This document shows positions 34,566 through 45,298 of a stretch of 64,000 nucleotides of DNA, one piece after another (positions within the stretch are counted from its first letter, which is position 1; each line of letters begins with the position of its first letter). The DNA lies in assembly GCF_037154085.1 (NCBI RefSeq), contig NZ_JBANRM010000002.1:620001-684000 (forward strand), in the 5' to 3' direction. The notes under the pieces were generated by a model that saw only the letters and a program-made list of their open reading frames with translations, was not told the DNA's origin and ran no database searches. Source of the DNA: Andeanibacterium fulvum. Lineage in GTDB: Bacteria; Pseudomonadota; Alphaproteobacteria; Sphingomonadales; Sphingomonadaceae. The position numbers were made by a program, and so were the translations under genes.

Positions 34566-35593
34566 CCACTAATCCAACCCTCTCCCCCCAGCGCCAGCCG
34601 GAGGATCAGGACGCGGCGCTGCGGCCCAAGTCGCTTGCCGAATTCATCGGGCAGGAAGCGGCGCGGGATAATCTGCGGGTGTTCATCGAAAGCGCGAAGT
34701 CGCGCCGGGAGGCGATGGACCATGTGCTGTTCCATGGCCCTCCGGGGCTGGGCAAGACCACGCTGGCGCAGATCGTGGCCAAGGAACTGGGCGTGGGCTT
34801 CCGCGCCACCAGCGGCCCGGTCATCGCCAAGTCCGGCGATCTGGCGGCGCTGCTGACCAATCTCGAACCCGGCGACGTGCTGTTCATCGACGAAATCCAT
34901 CGTCTCAATCCGGTGGTGGAGGAAGTGCTCTATCCCGCGATGGAGGACCGCGCGCTGGATTTGATCATCGGGGAGGGGCCGTCGGCGCGTTCCGTGCGGA
35001 TCGACCTTGCGCCTTTCACTCTGATCGGCGCGACGACGCGGCAGGGCTTGCTGACCACTCCCCTGCGGGACAGGTTCGGCATCCCGGTGCGGCTGCAATT
35101 CTATACCGAGGCCGAGCTGGAACTGGTGGTGCGCCGGGGTGCGAAGCTGCTTTCGGTGGAAATGGACAGCGAAGGCGCACGCGAGATTGCCCGGCGCGCT
35201 CGGGGCACGCCGCGCGTGGCGGGGCGTCTGCTGCGGCGGGTGCGCGATTTCGCCCATGTGCTCGGCTCGCCCGTGGTGACCGCCAAGGTCGCGGACGAGG
35301 CGCTGACCCGGCTGGAAGTGGACGCGCTGGGGCTGGATGCGATGGACCGGCGCTATCTCACCATGATCGCGGATATCTACAAGGGTGGCCCGGTGGGCGT
35401 CGAAACGCTGGCCGCAGGCCTCGCCGAACCGCGCGATACGGTGGAGGAAGTGGTCGAGCCTTACCTCATCCAGCTGGGCCTGCTTGCCCGTACGGCACGC
35501 GGGCGTGTGCTCAACGATCGGGGCTGGGCGCATCTGGGAATCACCCCTCCGGCGGGCGGGGTGCAAGGGGGGCTGTTCGGCGCCGGGAAGTAA
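34562..35593 (+). CDS. ruvB: Holliday junction branch migration ATPase RuvB
   Basis: A 343-residue AAA+ motor that drives branch migration with RuvA. Walker A HGPPGLGKTTLAQ (~residue 59), Walker B LFIDEIHRLN, sensor GATTRQGLLTTPLRDRFG with the arginine-finger region, and a winged-helix C-terminus (YLIQLGLLARTARGRVLNDRGWAHL). Start MTTNPTLSPQRQPEDQDAALRPKSLAEFIGQ is typical. It is separated from ruvA, which is unusual. Confidence 0.97.
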   Translation: MTTNPTLSPQRQPEDQDAALRPKSLAEFIGQEAARDNLRVFIESAKSRREAMDHVLFHGPPGLGKTTLAQIVAKELGVGFRATSGPVIAKSGDLAALLTNLEPGDVLFIDEIHRLNPVVEEVLYPAMEDRALDLIIGEGPSARSVRIDLAPFTLIGATTRQGLLTTPLRDRFGIPVRLQFYTEAELELVVRRGAKLLSVEMDSEGAREIARRARGTPRVAGRLLRRVRDFAHVLGSPVVTAKVADEALTRLEVDALGLDAMDRRYLTMIADIYKGGPVGVETLAAGLAEPRDTVEEVVEPYLIQLGLLARTARGRVLNDRGWAHLGITPPAGGVQGGLFGAGK

Positions 35594-35661
35594 ACCCGTG
35601 CGGCAGCTATATTGCCGAAAGCGTTAACCTTTTTCGCAAGGGTAGAACCTCTTTCGGTCCC

Positions 35662-35705
35662 ATTGTGGGACATCTTGCAGCTGTGACCGCTGTGTGTCCC
35701 AAAAT
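35662..35705. promoter_or_regulatory. Inverted repeat upstream of the serine-rich surface protein gene
   Basis: ATTGTGGGACA at 35662-35672 and TGTCCCAAAAT at 35695-35705 pair with one mismatch over 11 bases and a 22-base spacer. It is about 140 bases before the start codon in an otherwise gene-free leader. It may be an operator for a dimeric regulator or an mRNA hairpin. I did not find a sigma-54 -24/-12 element. Confidence 0.4.
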
Positions 35706-35846
35706 AATCGCCTTTCAGGCGGTAAAACGCAGTTAACGCGATTGCCCGTATAAGGGTGGTCTGCCCTGTTGCACAGATCAGGGAGGTTAAAGGGGGAGTC
35801 GTACCCGCGGCTCAAGCCTTCCCTGAAGCGAACAGGATTTGAGACC

Positions 35847-36920
35847 ATGTCGGTAAGAATGGCCCTCGCGAAATTGTCTGCCGCAGCTGCCGGTGGCGCG
35901 CTGCTTGGCGGCGGTGCGGTGCATGTCGCCGAGCCTCAGTCCGCGAATGTCACCACTTACAAGTCGGTGAAGGCGGCCAAGCCGGCTCCGAAATATGTGA
36001 AGGCGAAGCCCGCCAAGCGCGTTGCGGAAAAGCCGCGCGTGGTGAAGCGCATCCGCCGCGTGATCGAGGACGATTGCAGCCAGGGCGGCCCCGACTGCAC
36101 CCCGCAGATCGCCATGATGCCGGTTCCGCTGCCGCAGCCCCTCCCGGCGCTTCCGCCGGTCAGCGGGTCGAGCGGTGGCGGTGTGACCGTGATCGGCGGC
36201 TCGGGCGGCTTTGGCGGTTTCGGCGGTGGCTTCTTCGGCGGGTTCTTCGGCGGCGGATCGTCGGGGGGCAGCGTGGTCGTGACGTCCACCACCACCAGTG
36301 GCGGCTCGACCAGCACGTCGAGCGGGGGCAGCTCCACCTCCACGGGCGGCAGCTCGACCTCGACCAGCGGCGGTTCCACCAGCACCAGCGGCGGCTCGAC
36401 CTCGACGTCTACCGGCGGGATCAGCAGCACCACCACCAGCAGTTCCGGCGGCATCACCAGCACGACCACGACCAGCTCGGGCGGGTCCTCCTCCTCAAGC
36501 TCGTCCAGTTCGTCGTCCTCGTCCTCTTCGAGTTCTTCCAGCTCATCGAGTTCTTCTGGTTCCAGCTCGGGTCAGCCCTGCCACAAGCATTGCGGCGGTT
36601 CGAGCGGCTCCAGCTCCGGTTCGTCGAGTTCCTCGGGTTCGTCCTCGGGCAGCAGCTCGACCAGCACCAGCTCGGGCAATATCAGCAGCAGCACCTCGTC
36701 GAGCTCGACCTCGTCCTCGACCAGCAGCTCCACCAGTTCCTCGACCTCTTCGAGCACCAGCACTTCGGGCTCGACCAGCGGGTCCAGCAGCACCAGCACG
36801 ACCAGCGGCACGCAGGTGCCCGCTCCGCCGATGCTGCTGCTCTTCGGTGCCGGCGCCGTGGCCGTGTTCGGCCGCCGTCGTTTCGCCAAGGACAGGAAAG
36901 AAGAAAAGCGCACCGCCTGA
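35847..36920 (+). CDS. Serine-rich secreted protein with PEP-CTERM-like C-terminal sorting signal
   Basis: A 357-residue low-complexity surface protein. A signal peptide (MALAKLSAAAAGGALLGGGA) precedes a Lys/Ala/Pro-rich basic stretch, a Gly/Phe patch, and a long Ser/Thr/Gly region (~residues 135-320). One segment is 24 consecutive serines. The C-terminus is VPAP, a hydrophobic helix (LLLFGAGAVAVFG) and RRR, the layout of PEP-CTERM/exosortase substrates. Cysteines occur as DCSQGGPDC and CHKHC. Such proteins are usually glycosylated and linked to exopolysaccharide. No exosortase gene is present here. Start ATG at 35847. Confidence 0.8.
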   Translation: MSVRMALAKLSAAAAGGALLGGGAVHVAEPQSANVTTYKSVKAAKPAPKYVKAKPAKRVAEKPRVVKRIRRVIEDDCSQGGPDCTPQIAMMPVPLPQPLPALPPVSGSSGGGVTVIGGSGGFGGFGGGFFGGFFGGGSSGGSVVVTSTTTSGGSTSTSSGGSSTSTGGSSTSTSGGSTSTSGGSTSTSTGGISSTTTSSSGGITSTTTTSSGGSSSSSSSSSSSSSSSSSSSSSSSSGSSSGQPCHKHCGGSSGSSSGSSSSSGSSSGSSSTSTSSGNISSSTSSSSTSSSTSSSTSSSTSSSTSTSGSTSGSSSTSTTSGTQVPAPPMLLLFGAGAVAVFGRRRFAKDRKEEKRTA

Positions 36921-36989
36921 AGGTAACGCTTTCGAGCCCGGTCCTCGGGTCGCCCTCTTCGGAGGCAGGGAAAACATCCGGGGGGATGC

Positions 36990-37015
36990 AGGGGCGGTCC
37001 GCAGGGGCCGCCCCT
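36990..37015 (+). terminator. Weak hairpin after the serine-rich gene
   Basis: AGGGGCGG and CCGCCCCT form a perfect eight-base stem with a ten-base loop, 70 bases after the stop. Only a short TTT follows, so termination strength is uncertain. Confidence 0.45.
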
Positions 37016-37034
37016 ACCTGTTTATGCCTCTCGT

Positions 37035-37568
37035 CTATTCGCGTGCAGCGGCGGGCGACGAGACCCACGGCACGTCCGCCGTTTCCAGCAGGTCGGCCAG
37101 TTCCCACACATTGGTGTAGCCATAGCCGTGCAGGTTGATGAAGGTGGGGATGTTGAGCGCCATCGGCGCCCGCTTGGTCGGCACCGGTGCGCGGTCATCG
37201 GTGAAATTGTTGTTGCAATAGATGTAGATCGGGCGGTTCCGATCCGGCCCGATCGCGGCCAGCAGGGCTTCGTCGGTGAAGTCGGGCAAGGGCAGGTTTA
37301 CCGCTCCGGCAATATGCCCGCCTGCAAAGGCCGCCGCTGAACGCGCATCGAGCAGCAGAGCCCCTTCCTCGCGCATGCGGCGGGAAAATTCTTCCCATGG
37401 CAGCAGGTGATCCTGGCGGATGCCGGACAACTCGCCGGTCAGCCGGGCAAAGCCCTCATAATCGACTTGGGGATTGGCCGGCTCGCTGGCGCCTGCCGGT
37501 GCGGAAAGAGCGGCGCCGAACAGCACCGGGGCTAGCAGGGCAGGCAACAGGCGCAGGCGGCTGGACAT
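37035..37568 (-). CDS. Exported rhodanese-like domain protein
   Basis: A 177-residue periplasmic protein. A Sec signal (LLPALLAPVLFGAALSAPAGA) precedes a rhodanese fold: LLDARSAAAFAGGHIAGAVNLPLPDF, then the active-site loop IYIYCNNNFTDD with the candidate catalytic Cys, and GYGYTNVWELADLL. The loop is longer than in sulfurtransferases, so the substrate may differ. ATG at 37568 has GGAGAG in position; the frame to 37574 would use GTG. It stands alone between the surface protein and the four-helix pair. Confidence 0.82.
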   Translation of the reverse strand: MSSRLRLLPALLAPVLFGAALSAPAGASEPANPQVDYEGFARLTGELSGIRQDHLLPWEEFSRRMREEGALLLDARSAAAFAGGHIAGAVNLPLPDFTDEALLAAIGPDRNRPIYIYCNNNFTDDRAPVPTKRAPMALNIPTFINLHGYGYTNVWELADLLETADVPWVSSPAAARE

Positions 37569-37642
37569 CGGCACTCTCCATTCATCCGATTGGCATCGGA
37601 TCGGACAGAGGCTGCCAGCGTCGCGCTAAATCGGCGCTGAAC

Positions 37643-37680
37643 AAAAAAAGCCGGCCCGGTGCGGCCTACTGCACCGGGCC
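37643..37680 (-). terminator. Terminator of the tandem four-helix operon
   Basis: Minus strand GGCCCGGTGC, loop, GCACCGGGCC followed by GGCTTTTTTT. Perfect ten-base stem, 57 bases after the last stop of the pair. Confidence 0.9.
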
Positions 37681-37736
37681 AGCCCTTTCGGCGAGTTGGG
37701 CGCTCGCCGGGTGACCTCATGAGGTCCTCTGGGCGC

Positions 37737-38240
37737 TTAGTAATAGACGCCCAGAGTGAAGCCGATCACACGCCCGCAGAAGGGGATGATCAACCAGATT
37801 CCGAGCGAAAGCGCGCCGGAAAGCTTGGCCGCGCCGGGAATGGTCCCGCCGGGCTGGCCCCATTCTTCCACGCCCTTGGAAATGATGCGGTGGAAGATCG
37901 CCATGTTGACGCCGGCCACGGCCATCAGGCCCATCTTCCAGAGGAAATAGGGGTTGGCCATGTAAGTGGTGGCCTTGCTGACGAAGAGCAGCACGCCGGT
38001 GACGACCGCCACTGCGAAGCCGATCCAGGTGACCGGGATCGTGTCGTTCTCCACGGCCTTCACGCTGCGATTCTTCGACGTGATGCCGAGCAGGCGAAGG
38101 TCCATGATGGCGATGGCGCCGATGACGGTGACCAGCGCGAAGACGTGAATGGTCTCGATAGTCGGGAACATCCATTCATTGCTGGCGATGGTAGTGCCGA
38201 GGCCCGATTGTTCGAGGCTGGCCCAGATGGAATTTGCCAT
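37737..38240 (-). CDS. Four-helix membrane protein (DUF6644-like), copy 1
   Basis: A 167-residue protein with four helices. Helix 1 has MFPTIETIHVFALVTVIGAIAIMDLRLLG, with a buried His; helix 2 WIGFAVAVVTGVLLFVSKA; helix 3 contains FLWKMGLMAVAGVNMAIFHRI; helix 4 SGALSLGIWLIIPFCGRVIGF. It shares the H...A...G...D/N-L-x-LLG pattern and the NP..WKM segment with its upstream neighbour. A haem or quinone role is possible from the conserved His, but unproven. Second gene of a two-gene operon ending at a strong terminator. Confidence 0.75.
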   Translation of the reverse strand: MANSIWASLEQSGLGTTIASNEWMFPTIETIHVFALVTVIGAIAIMDLRLLGITSKNRSVKAVENDTIPVTWIGFAVAVVTGVLLFVSKATTYMANPYFLWKMGLMAVAGVNMAIFHRIISKGVEEWGQPGGTIPGAAKLSGALSLGIWLIIPFCGRVIGFTLGVYY

Positions 38241-38255
38241 TGTAGTTTCTCCCCC

Positions 38256-38798
38256 TCAAACCGGCGCGTAGGCGATCCAGCGGCCGCCAACCATGACGAC
38301 CATCCACAGCACGATCAGCGCGACCGCACCGGCCTTGATCGAGCCCTGGCCGTCGGGCGAGACGTCCCACTGATTCATCCGGCCACGCACGGCCGCCTGA
38401 AACCACAGGCTGACGACGATCGTGACGGCGAGGGCCACCATCTTGATCCAGAAGATCGGGTTGACCATGTTGCGGACCGGTTCGCTGATCAGCAGGATGA
38501 TCCCCGTGGTGATCAGAACCAGCGCGCCGCCCTTGATCCAGGGCTGATAGCGATTGAAAATCTGCGGCAGGGTCTGGTCCTTGCCGCTTACGCCCAGCAC
38601 CTTGAGGTTGAGCATCAGGGTAGAGCCGAACAGCACCGCGATGGCGAGGATGTGAAGGGTCTGGAAACCGGGAATCGCCAGGAAGTGGCTTTGCAGCCAG
38701 AGGGCGAAGGGCCAGTCGGAGACCCAGAGCGAGAATTCGACGATCGGCGTCTGTCTGATCGCCTCCGTCATCTGGAATAGAAATTCGCCAATCGACAT
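38256..38798 (-). CDS. Four-helix membrane protein (DUF6644-like), copy 2
   Basis: A 180-residue paralogue of the next gene. FQTLHILAIAVLFGSTLMLNLKVLG aligns with the neighbour's first conserved helix, and NPIFWIKMVALAVTIVVSLWFQAAV with its third. The C-terminal helix is AVALIVLWMVVMVGGRWIAY. The short N-terminus is amphipathic. It starts the operon; an FNR-like TTGACctggATCAA lies 150 bases upstream. The function is unknown. Confidence 0.75.
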   Translation of the reverse strand: MSIGEFLFQMTEAIRQTPIVEFSLWVSDWPFALWLQSHFLAIPGFQTLHILAIAVLFGSTLMLNLKVLGVSGKDQTLPQIFNRYQPWIKGGALVLITTGIILLISEPVRNMVNPIFWIKMVALAVTIVVSLWFQAAVRGRMNQWDVSPDGQGSIKAGAVALIVLWMVVMVGGRWIAYAPV

Positions 38799-38947
38799 GG
38801 GTTACAACCTCCCCTGTATCCGGCAGGCGCATGGCGGCGCGACCCTGTCCGGTTGTTCCTGTCACTCAGGCTCCGCGACTCCTGTTGGGCTTTGCGGAAC
38901 CCGTCCCATCCAAGACTGCCTGATGGCTTAGTTGACTTCGTCCGCCA

Positions 38948-38961
38948 TTGACCTGGATCAA
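38948..38961. promoter_or_regulatory. FNR/FixK-like box upstream of the four-helix pair
   Basis: TTGACctggATCAA, one mismatch to TTGAT-N4-ATCAA. It lies 150 bases upstream of the first gene, farther than usual, and the expected -10 region is weak. The surrounding gap of ~340 bases (38799-39142) otherwise contains one GTCATTGCGAG repeat half and the acnA terminator. Confidence 0.4.
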
Positions 38962-39082
38962 CTGGGCTGACGTGAACCTGAAAGGGACAGGGGGAACCGG
39001 GGCGGGAACAAACCGCCGTTGAGGTCGGGCTGGCGTTGATTGCCTCGTCATTGCGAGGGACCGGGGCGGTCACGCTCCAACG

Positions 39083-39113
39083 AAAAAGGCCCCGCATCGC
39101 TGCGGGGCCTTTT
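39083..39113 (-). terminator. Terminator of acnA
   Basis: AAAAAGGCCCCGCATCGCTGCGGGGCCTTTT. Perfect stem GGCCCCGCA/TGCGGGGCC with T-runs on either strand, 30 bases after the acnA stop. Confidence 0.92.
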
Positions 39114-39142
39114 CGATTTCGGTGGTGCCGGACTGGCGCGGA

Positions 39143-41815
<2,673 letters not shown>

Positions 41816-42018
41816 CTGTTGCGCCGTCCTCTTGTTTCCGAATTGCGGAGCCCGCCCGGCGCTGCACTTGCGAAGGGCGGGGGAGTCGCCCGGCACCTGC
41901 GCGTTTTGCCCCGGAACGTCAAGGGTTCGGCCCCCCAATTAGCTTTCCGTAAGGACGCTTTTTCATGCCCTGTGGCGAATCGTTGGCGCCGTGCAACAGG
42001 CACGCTATCGGGCGGGCC

Positions 42019-42189
42019 ATGAACGGATCGGGCAACTCCAATCGCGGCGCGGAGCCGCTGCGCGTGCTGGCAATGGCACTTGCGCTGGTTATGGCTGCCA
42101 TGGCCGGGGCGGGGCTCGGTTTCCTGCTCGATCTTGCAGGCGGCGACGCATCGGCCGCGCAGGCCAGCCAGGCGGCAGAGGCGGCCTAG
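42019..42189 (+). CDS. Small single-helix membrane protein
   Basis: A 56-residue predicted protein. MNGSGNSNRGAEPLRVLAM leads into one hydrophobic helix (ALALVMAAMAGAGLGFLLDL) and an Ala/Gln tail. ATG at 42019 follows GGGCGGGCC, not a good ribosome-binding site. Codon use is like its neighbours. It converges on the EamA gene with six bases between stops. The existence of the protein is plausible but unproven. Confidence 0.5.
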   Translation: MNGSGNSNRGAEPLRVLAMALALVMAAMAGAGLGFLLDLAGGDASAAQASQAAEAA

Positions 42190-42195
42190 CGCCTG

Positions 42196-43092
42196 TTAAA
42201 GCGCCGTCTGCTCGGTCCGCTTGCGCGGCGCGGCGATCCAGCACCCGGCCACGATCAGGACGGCGCCCAGCACCGTGGGCAGAGTGACTGCTTCGGCAAA
42301 GGCGATCCAGCCGAACAGGGCGGCCCACAGGAAGGCGGTATATTCGAACGGCACCAGCGCCTGCGTTTCCGCACGGGCATAGGCCCAACTGCCCAGCATC
42401 AGTGCCACCACCGCGAACAGCGCGCTGACGCCCAGGCTGATCCAGCTTTCCGCATCGGGCATCACCAACAGCCACGGCGCGGCGAAGGACAGGACGAAGG
42501 CGGCGACAAGGCTCTGGAACAGGGCGACTTCGGCTGGCTTGGAAAGCAGCGCCTGCTGGCGTTGCAGCACGAGGTTCCAGGCATAGAGGCAGGCCGAAAC
42601 CAGCACGGCGGCCACGCCCAGCGAGGCCTCGGGGTGGGCATTGGCCTCGCCCGTGCGGCCCAGCGCGATCACCAGCACGCCCACCAGCCCCAGCGCGGAG
42701 GCGCCGATGGCCTGCCTGCCGACCTTCTCCTTCAGCACCAGCGCGGCCAGGAACAGGGCGATCAGCGGGGCAATGAAGGAAATGGCGATGGCTTCGGCCA
42801 GCGGCAGGCGGATCAGGCCATAGAAGAAGGTCGTCGCCACGCCCGCGGAAACCGTGCCGCGCATCAGGTGGAGCTTCATCTGCGGCCAGTTCGGCCGGCG
42901 AGCGCCTTCGCGCAGCCACATCGGCAGGACGATCGCGGCGCCCAGCGCATTGCGCCAGAAAGTGGCGCTATAGGCCCCTAGCTCCAGCGAGGCGAACTTC
43001 ATCGCCCCGTCCATCACCGAATAGAAGGCAATGGAAACGGCGATCGCCACGAAGGGCGCCAGCGAATGCCGGTGGGGATCGGTCGGGCTCAT
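42196..43092 (-). CDS. EamA/DMT-family transporter
   Basis: A 298-residue inner-membrane exporter with ten predicted helices in two EamA repeats. The first repeat has FYSVMDGAMKFASLELGAYSATFWRNALGA; the second has PFEYTAFLWAALFGWIAFAEAVTLPTVLGAVLIVAG. A basic tail RKRTEQTAL ends it. ATG at 43092 (MSPTDPHRHS) is preferred over one ten codons upstream. The substrate is unknown. It shares little sequence with the exporter at 9595-10530. Confidence 0.88.
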   Translation of the reverse strand: MSPTDPHRHSLAPFVAIAVSIAFYSVMDGAMKFASLELGAYSATFWRNALGAAIVLPMWLREGARRPNWPQMKLHLMRGTVSAGVATTFFYGLIRLPLAEAIAISFIAPLIALFLAALVLKEKVGRQAIGASALGLVGVLVIALGRTGEANAHPEASLGVAAVLVSACLYAWNLVLQRQQALLSKPAEVALFQSLVAAFVLSFAAPWLLVMPDAESWISLGVSALFAVVALMLGSWAYARAETQALVPFEYTAFLWAALFGWIAFAEAVTLPTVLGAVLIVAGCWIAAPRKRTEQTAL

Positions 43093-43236
43093 GGCAGGGC
43101 GGCATAGGCGGGCCACGGCCACCCGTCACGCCGAATTGCGGTTCAGATTGCAGACAGCGCTTTTGTTGGAAGCGTGAGTGAAATATTATGAAACATGTCC
43201 GAACCCGGTTCGGACGACAGACAGGGCTAGTTTTCG

Positions 43237-44571
43237 ATGACGGTTACGATGCGCATGCGTGTTCTTCTGGGTGTTGCGGTTCTGGCGGTTCCGGCCGCAG
43301 TATCCGCCCAGCCGGGTACGGATGCGCCTGCGCAGCCCGCTCCGGCTGCCTTGCCGACCGCGGTTCCGGTGGCTCCGGCTCCCACTGCGGCAGAAGACGT
43401 GCCGATGAAGTGGAGCAAGGCCGATGCCGATGCGCTGCTCTCGCTGATCGAGGGGATCGGTTCCGAAGGGCTCCTCCCGGCCGATTACCAGATGCAGGCC
43501 CTCGCCGCCGCGATTGCCGCGGGCGAAGGCGATGCGCTGGACGAGCAGGCCACTCGCAGCTTCTCCTGGCTGATCGAGGATCTGCGCGACGGGCGCACGC
43601 CGATGGAAGCGCGCAAGCAGTGGTTCGTGGTCGATCCCGATCCTGACCGGATGCCGACCCGCCGCGTGATGGCCGAGGCGTTGACCAGCGGCGATATCGC
43701 CGGCGTGGTCGACAAGCTGGCCCCCACTGTGCCCGATTATGCCGAACTGAAGCAGGCGCTGGCCGCCACGCCCAAGGCGAACAAGGCCCGTATTGCCCTG
43801 ATCCGCGCCAATATGGACCGCTGGCGCTGGCTGGCGAAGGATCTGGGCTCGCAATATCTGCTTACTAACGTGCCCGAATATCAATTGCGGCTGACGGTGA
43901 ACAACAAGATCATCCGCAGCTACAAGACCATCGTCGGCAAGCCGGGCAAGACGGCCACGCCGCAGCTGGCCGAAATCGTGGAAGGCGTGATCTTCAATCC
44001 CACCTGGACCGTGCCGCAGAGCATCGTGAAGGGCGAGGGGCTGGGCGCCAGGGTGATGGGCAATCCCGGCTGGGCGAAGAGCCATGGCTATACCGCCACG
44101 CGGGCGGCCAATGGCTACATCAACGTGGTGCAGCAGCCCGGCCCCGGCAATTCGCTGGGCCTGATGAAGCTCGACATGCCGAACGAGCATGCGATTTTCC
44201 TGCACGATACGCCCTCGCGCCATCTGTTCGACACGGATAACCGCGCGCTCAGCCATGGCTGCATCCGCACCGAACGCGCGCAGGAACTGGCCATCACCAT
44301 GGCGATCCTGGGCAAGGGCGCGGCCAAGGACGATGCAGTGGCGATCTCCGCCTCGGGCAAATATACCAAGGTGCCGCTGCAGAAGACCTTCCCGGTCTAC
44401 ATCACCTATTTCACCATGGGCCGCGACATCGACGGCCAGCTGACCACCTTCAACGACATTTACGGCCGCGACGCACCGGTGCTGTCCAGCTTCGAACAGC
44501 CCCGCGTAGCCAACCGCGCCCGCAAGACGGATGAGGAAGTGGTCGAGATTGTGGACGATCTGCAGATCTGA
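43237..44571 (+). CDS. L,D-transpeptidase (YcbB/YkuD family)
   Basis: A 444-residue periplasmic peptidoglycan cross-linker. A signal sequence (VLLGVAVLAVPAAVSA) is followed by an Ala/Pro-rich linker, a helical N-terminal domain (YcbB-type scaffold, ~50-200), and a YkuD catalytic domain. The catalytic motif is HDTPSRHLF with DTDNRALSHGCIRTE (~residues 325-350), with the Cys nucleophile in SHGCIR. It forms 3-3 cross-links or attaches proteins to peptidoglycan. ATG at 43237 is used; 43249 is an alternative. It ends before a repeat-rich gap. Confidence 0.9.
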   Translation: MTVTMRMRVLLGVAVLAVPAAVSAQPGTDAPAQPAPAALPTAVPVAPAPTAAEDVPMKWSKADADALLSLIEGIGSEGLLPADYQMQALAAAIAAGEGDALDEQATRSFSWLIEDLRDGRTPMEARKQWFVVDPDPDRMPTRRVMAEALTSGDIAGVVDKLAPTVPDYAELKQALAATPKANKARIALIRANMDRWRWLAKDLGSQYLLTNVPEYQLRLTVNNKIIRSYKTIVGKPGKTATPQLAEIVEGVIFNPTWTVPQSIVKGEGLGARVMGNPGWAKSHGYTATRAANGYINVVQQPGPGNSLGLMKLDMPNEHAIFLHDTPSRHLFDTDNRALSHGCIRTERAQELAITMAILGKGAAKDDAVAISASGKYTKVPLQKTFPVYITYFTMGRDIDGQLTTFNDIYGRDAPVLSSFEQPRVANRARKTDEEVVEIVDDLQI

Positions 44572-44597
44572 GGGTTTCGAAGACCGACGCATAACGA

Positions 44598-44619
44598 CGT
44601 CCCGGATTTGATCCGGGAC
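44598..44619. repeat. REP-like palindrome (CCCGGATTTGATCCGGG)
   Basis: CGTCCCGGATTTGATCCGGGAC with arms CCCGGAT/ATCCGGG, just after the transpeptidase gene. It belongs to the GTCxCCCGG family also seen at 45465 and 60271. Confidence 0.65.
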
Positions 44620-44687
44620 CGCTGGTCGGGGTACGCGCGTCTGGGCGAGACCTCACCACTTTTGCCACCCGCCCAGCCCTCCAACCT

Positions 44688-44800
44688 CCGCCCATCCTGA
44701 GCTTGTCGAAGGACACGCGCTGAGTGTTGGGCTGGGCGCCTCTAAACCAATAGTTGGGTCAATGTTCCGCGTGTCCTTCGACAAGCTCAGGATGAGCGGG
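44688..44800. repeat. Inverted repeat pair (CTGAGCTTGTCGAAGGACACGCG family)
   Basis: Arms at 44688-44719 (CCGCCCATCCTGAGCTTGTC onward) and 44769-44800 in inverse, spacer ~50 bases. Same family as 1767-1886, with longer and better matching arms. Confidence 0.8.
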
Positions 44801-44830
44801 TGTGGTAAGAGTGCACTCGTCCTCCCCTAA

Positions 44831-44904
44831 TTCGTCATTCCCGCGAAGGCGGGAACCCAGCAGCAACCGTCGAACTGGGTTCCCGCCTTCGCGGGAATGA
44901 CGAA
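44831..44904. repeat. Perfect 30-bp inverted repeat (CCCGCGAAGGCGGGAACCCAG)
   Basis: Left arm 44831-44860, loop 44861-44874, right arm 44875-44904; all 30 bases pair. Core is TTCGTCATTCCCGCGAAGGC. Its perfection implies recent arrival or conversion, against the decayed copies elsewhere. Confidence 0.9.
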
Positions 44905-45298
44905 GGTTGGAGTTGGAGGGCAGGCACAAAACCCCATCCGGCGGCGACCCGGACCTTTACGCCAGTGTTGGAGCATCAAACCAATCGCGCGGCCGGCACG
45001 GCGTCAGGATTGGCGCGTGCAGGAGGCGGGGGGAGAATAGCGAAAGGCCGGGCACCTCCACCAAGTGCCTGGCTCTGCCCAATCGGAAACCGGCCGGGAA
45101 AGGCGCCCGCGGGCTCGCAGCCGGGCATCCTTTCCTTGCGGGTGATAATCCCGCGCCATTCGTGGTTCATCGCGAACATCCCGGGAAAGCCTGCCCACGT
45201 AGGGCCGGGATCGTGAGGGAGCCGGTGAAGCCGCGCATCCGGTAACCGCATCTGGCGCAAGAGGCTTTGCCGTGGGGTAACGCCCCCAAAGACACGCA
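44905..45298. other. Gene-free, GC-rich stretch downstream of the RNA candidate
   Basis: About 390 bases between the 30-bp inverted repeat and the structured domain at 45299-45401. Open frames on both strands exist but share no motif with known proteins and begin inside the structured segment. The minus strand shows several further short hairpins (GGGGCGTTACCCC at ~45275-45288, GGCTTTGCC at 45263-45271, GGCACTTGGTGGAGGTGCC near 45052-45070), so the transcript from 45397 may extend through it. Confidence 0.4.

Noticed and set aside
35640..35720. Sigma-54 promoter upstream of the serine-run gene
   Set aside because: TGGGACATCTTGCA looks similar, but the GG to GC distance is 8, not the required 10.
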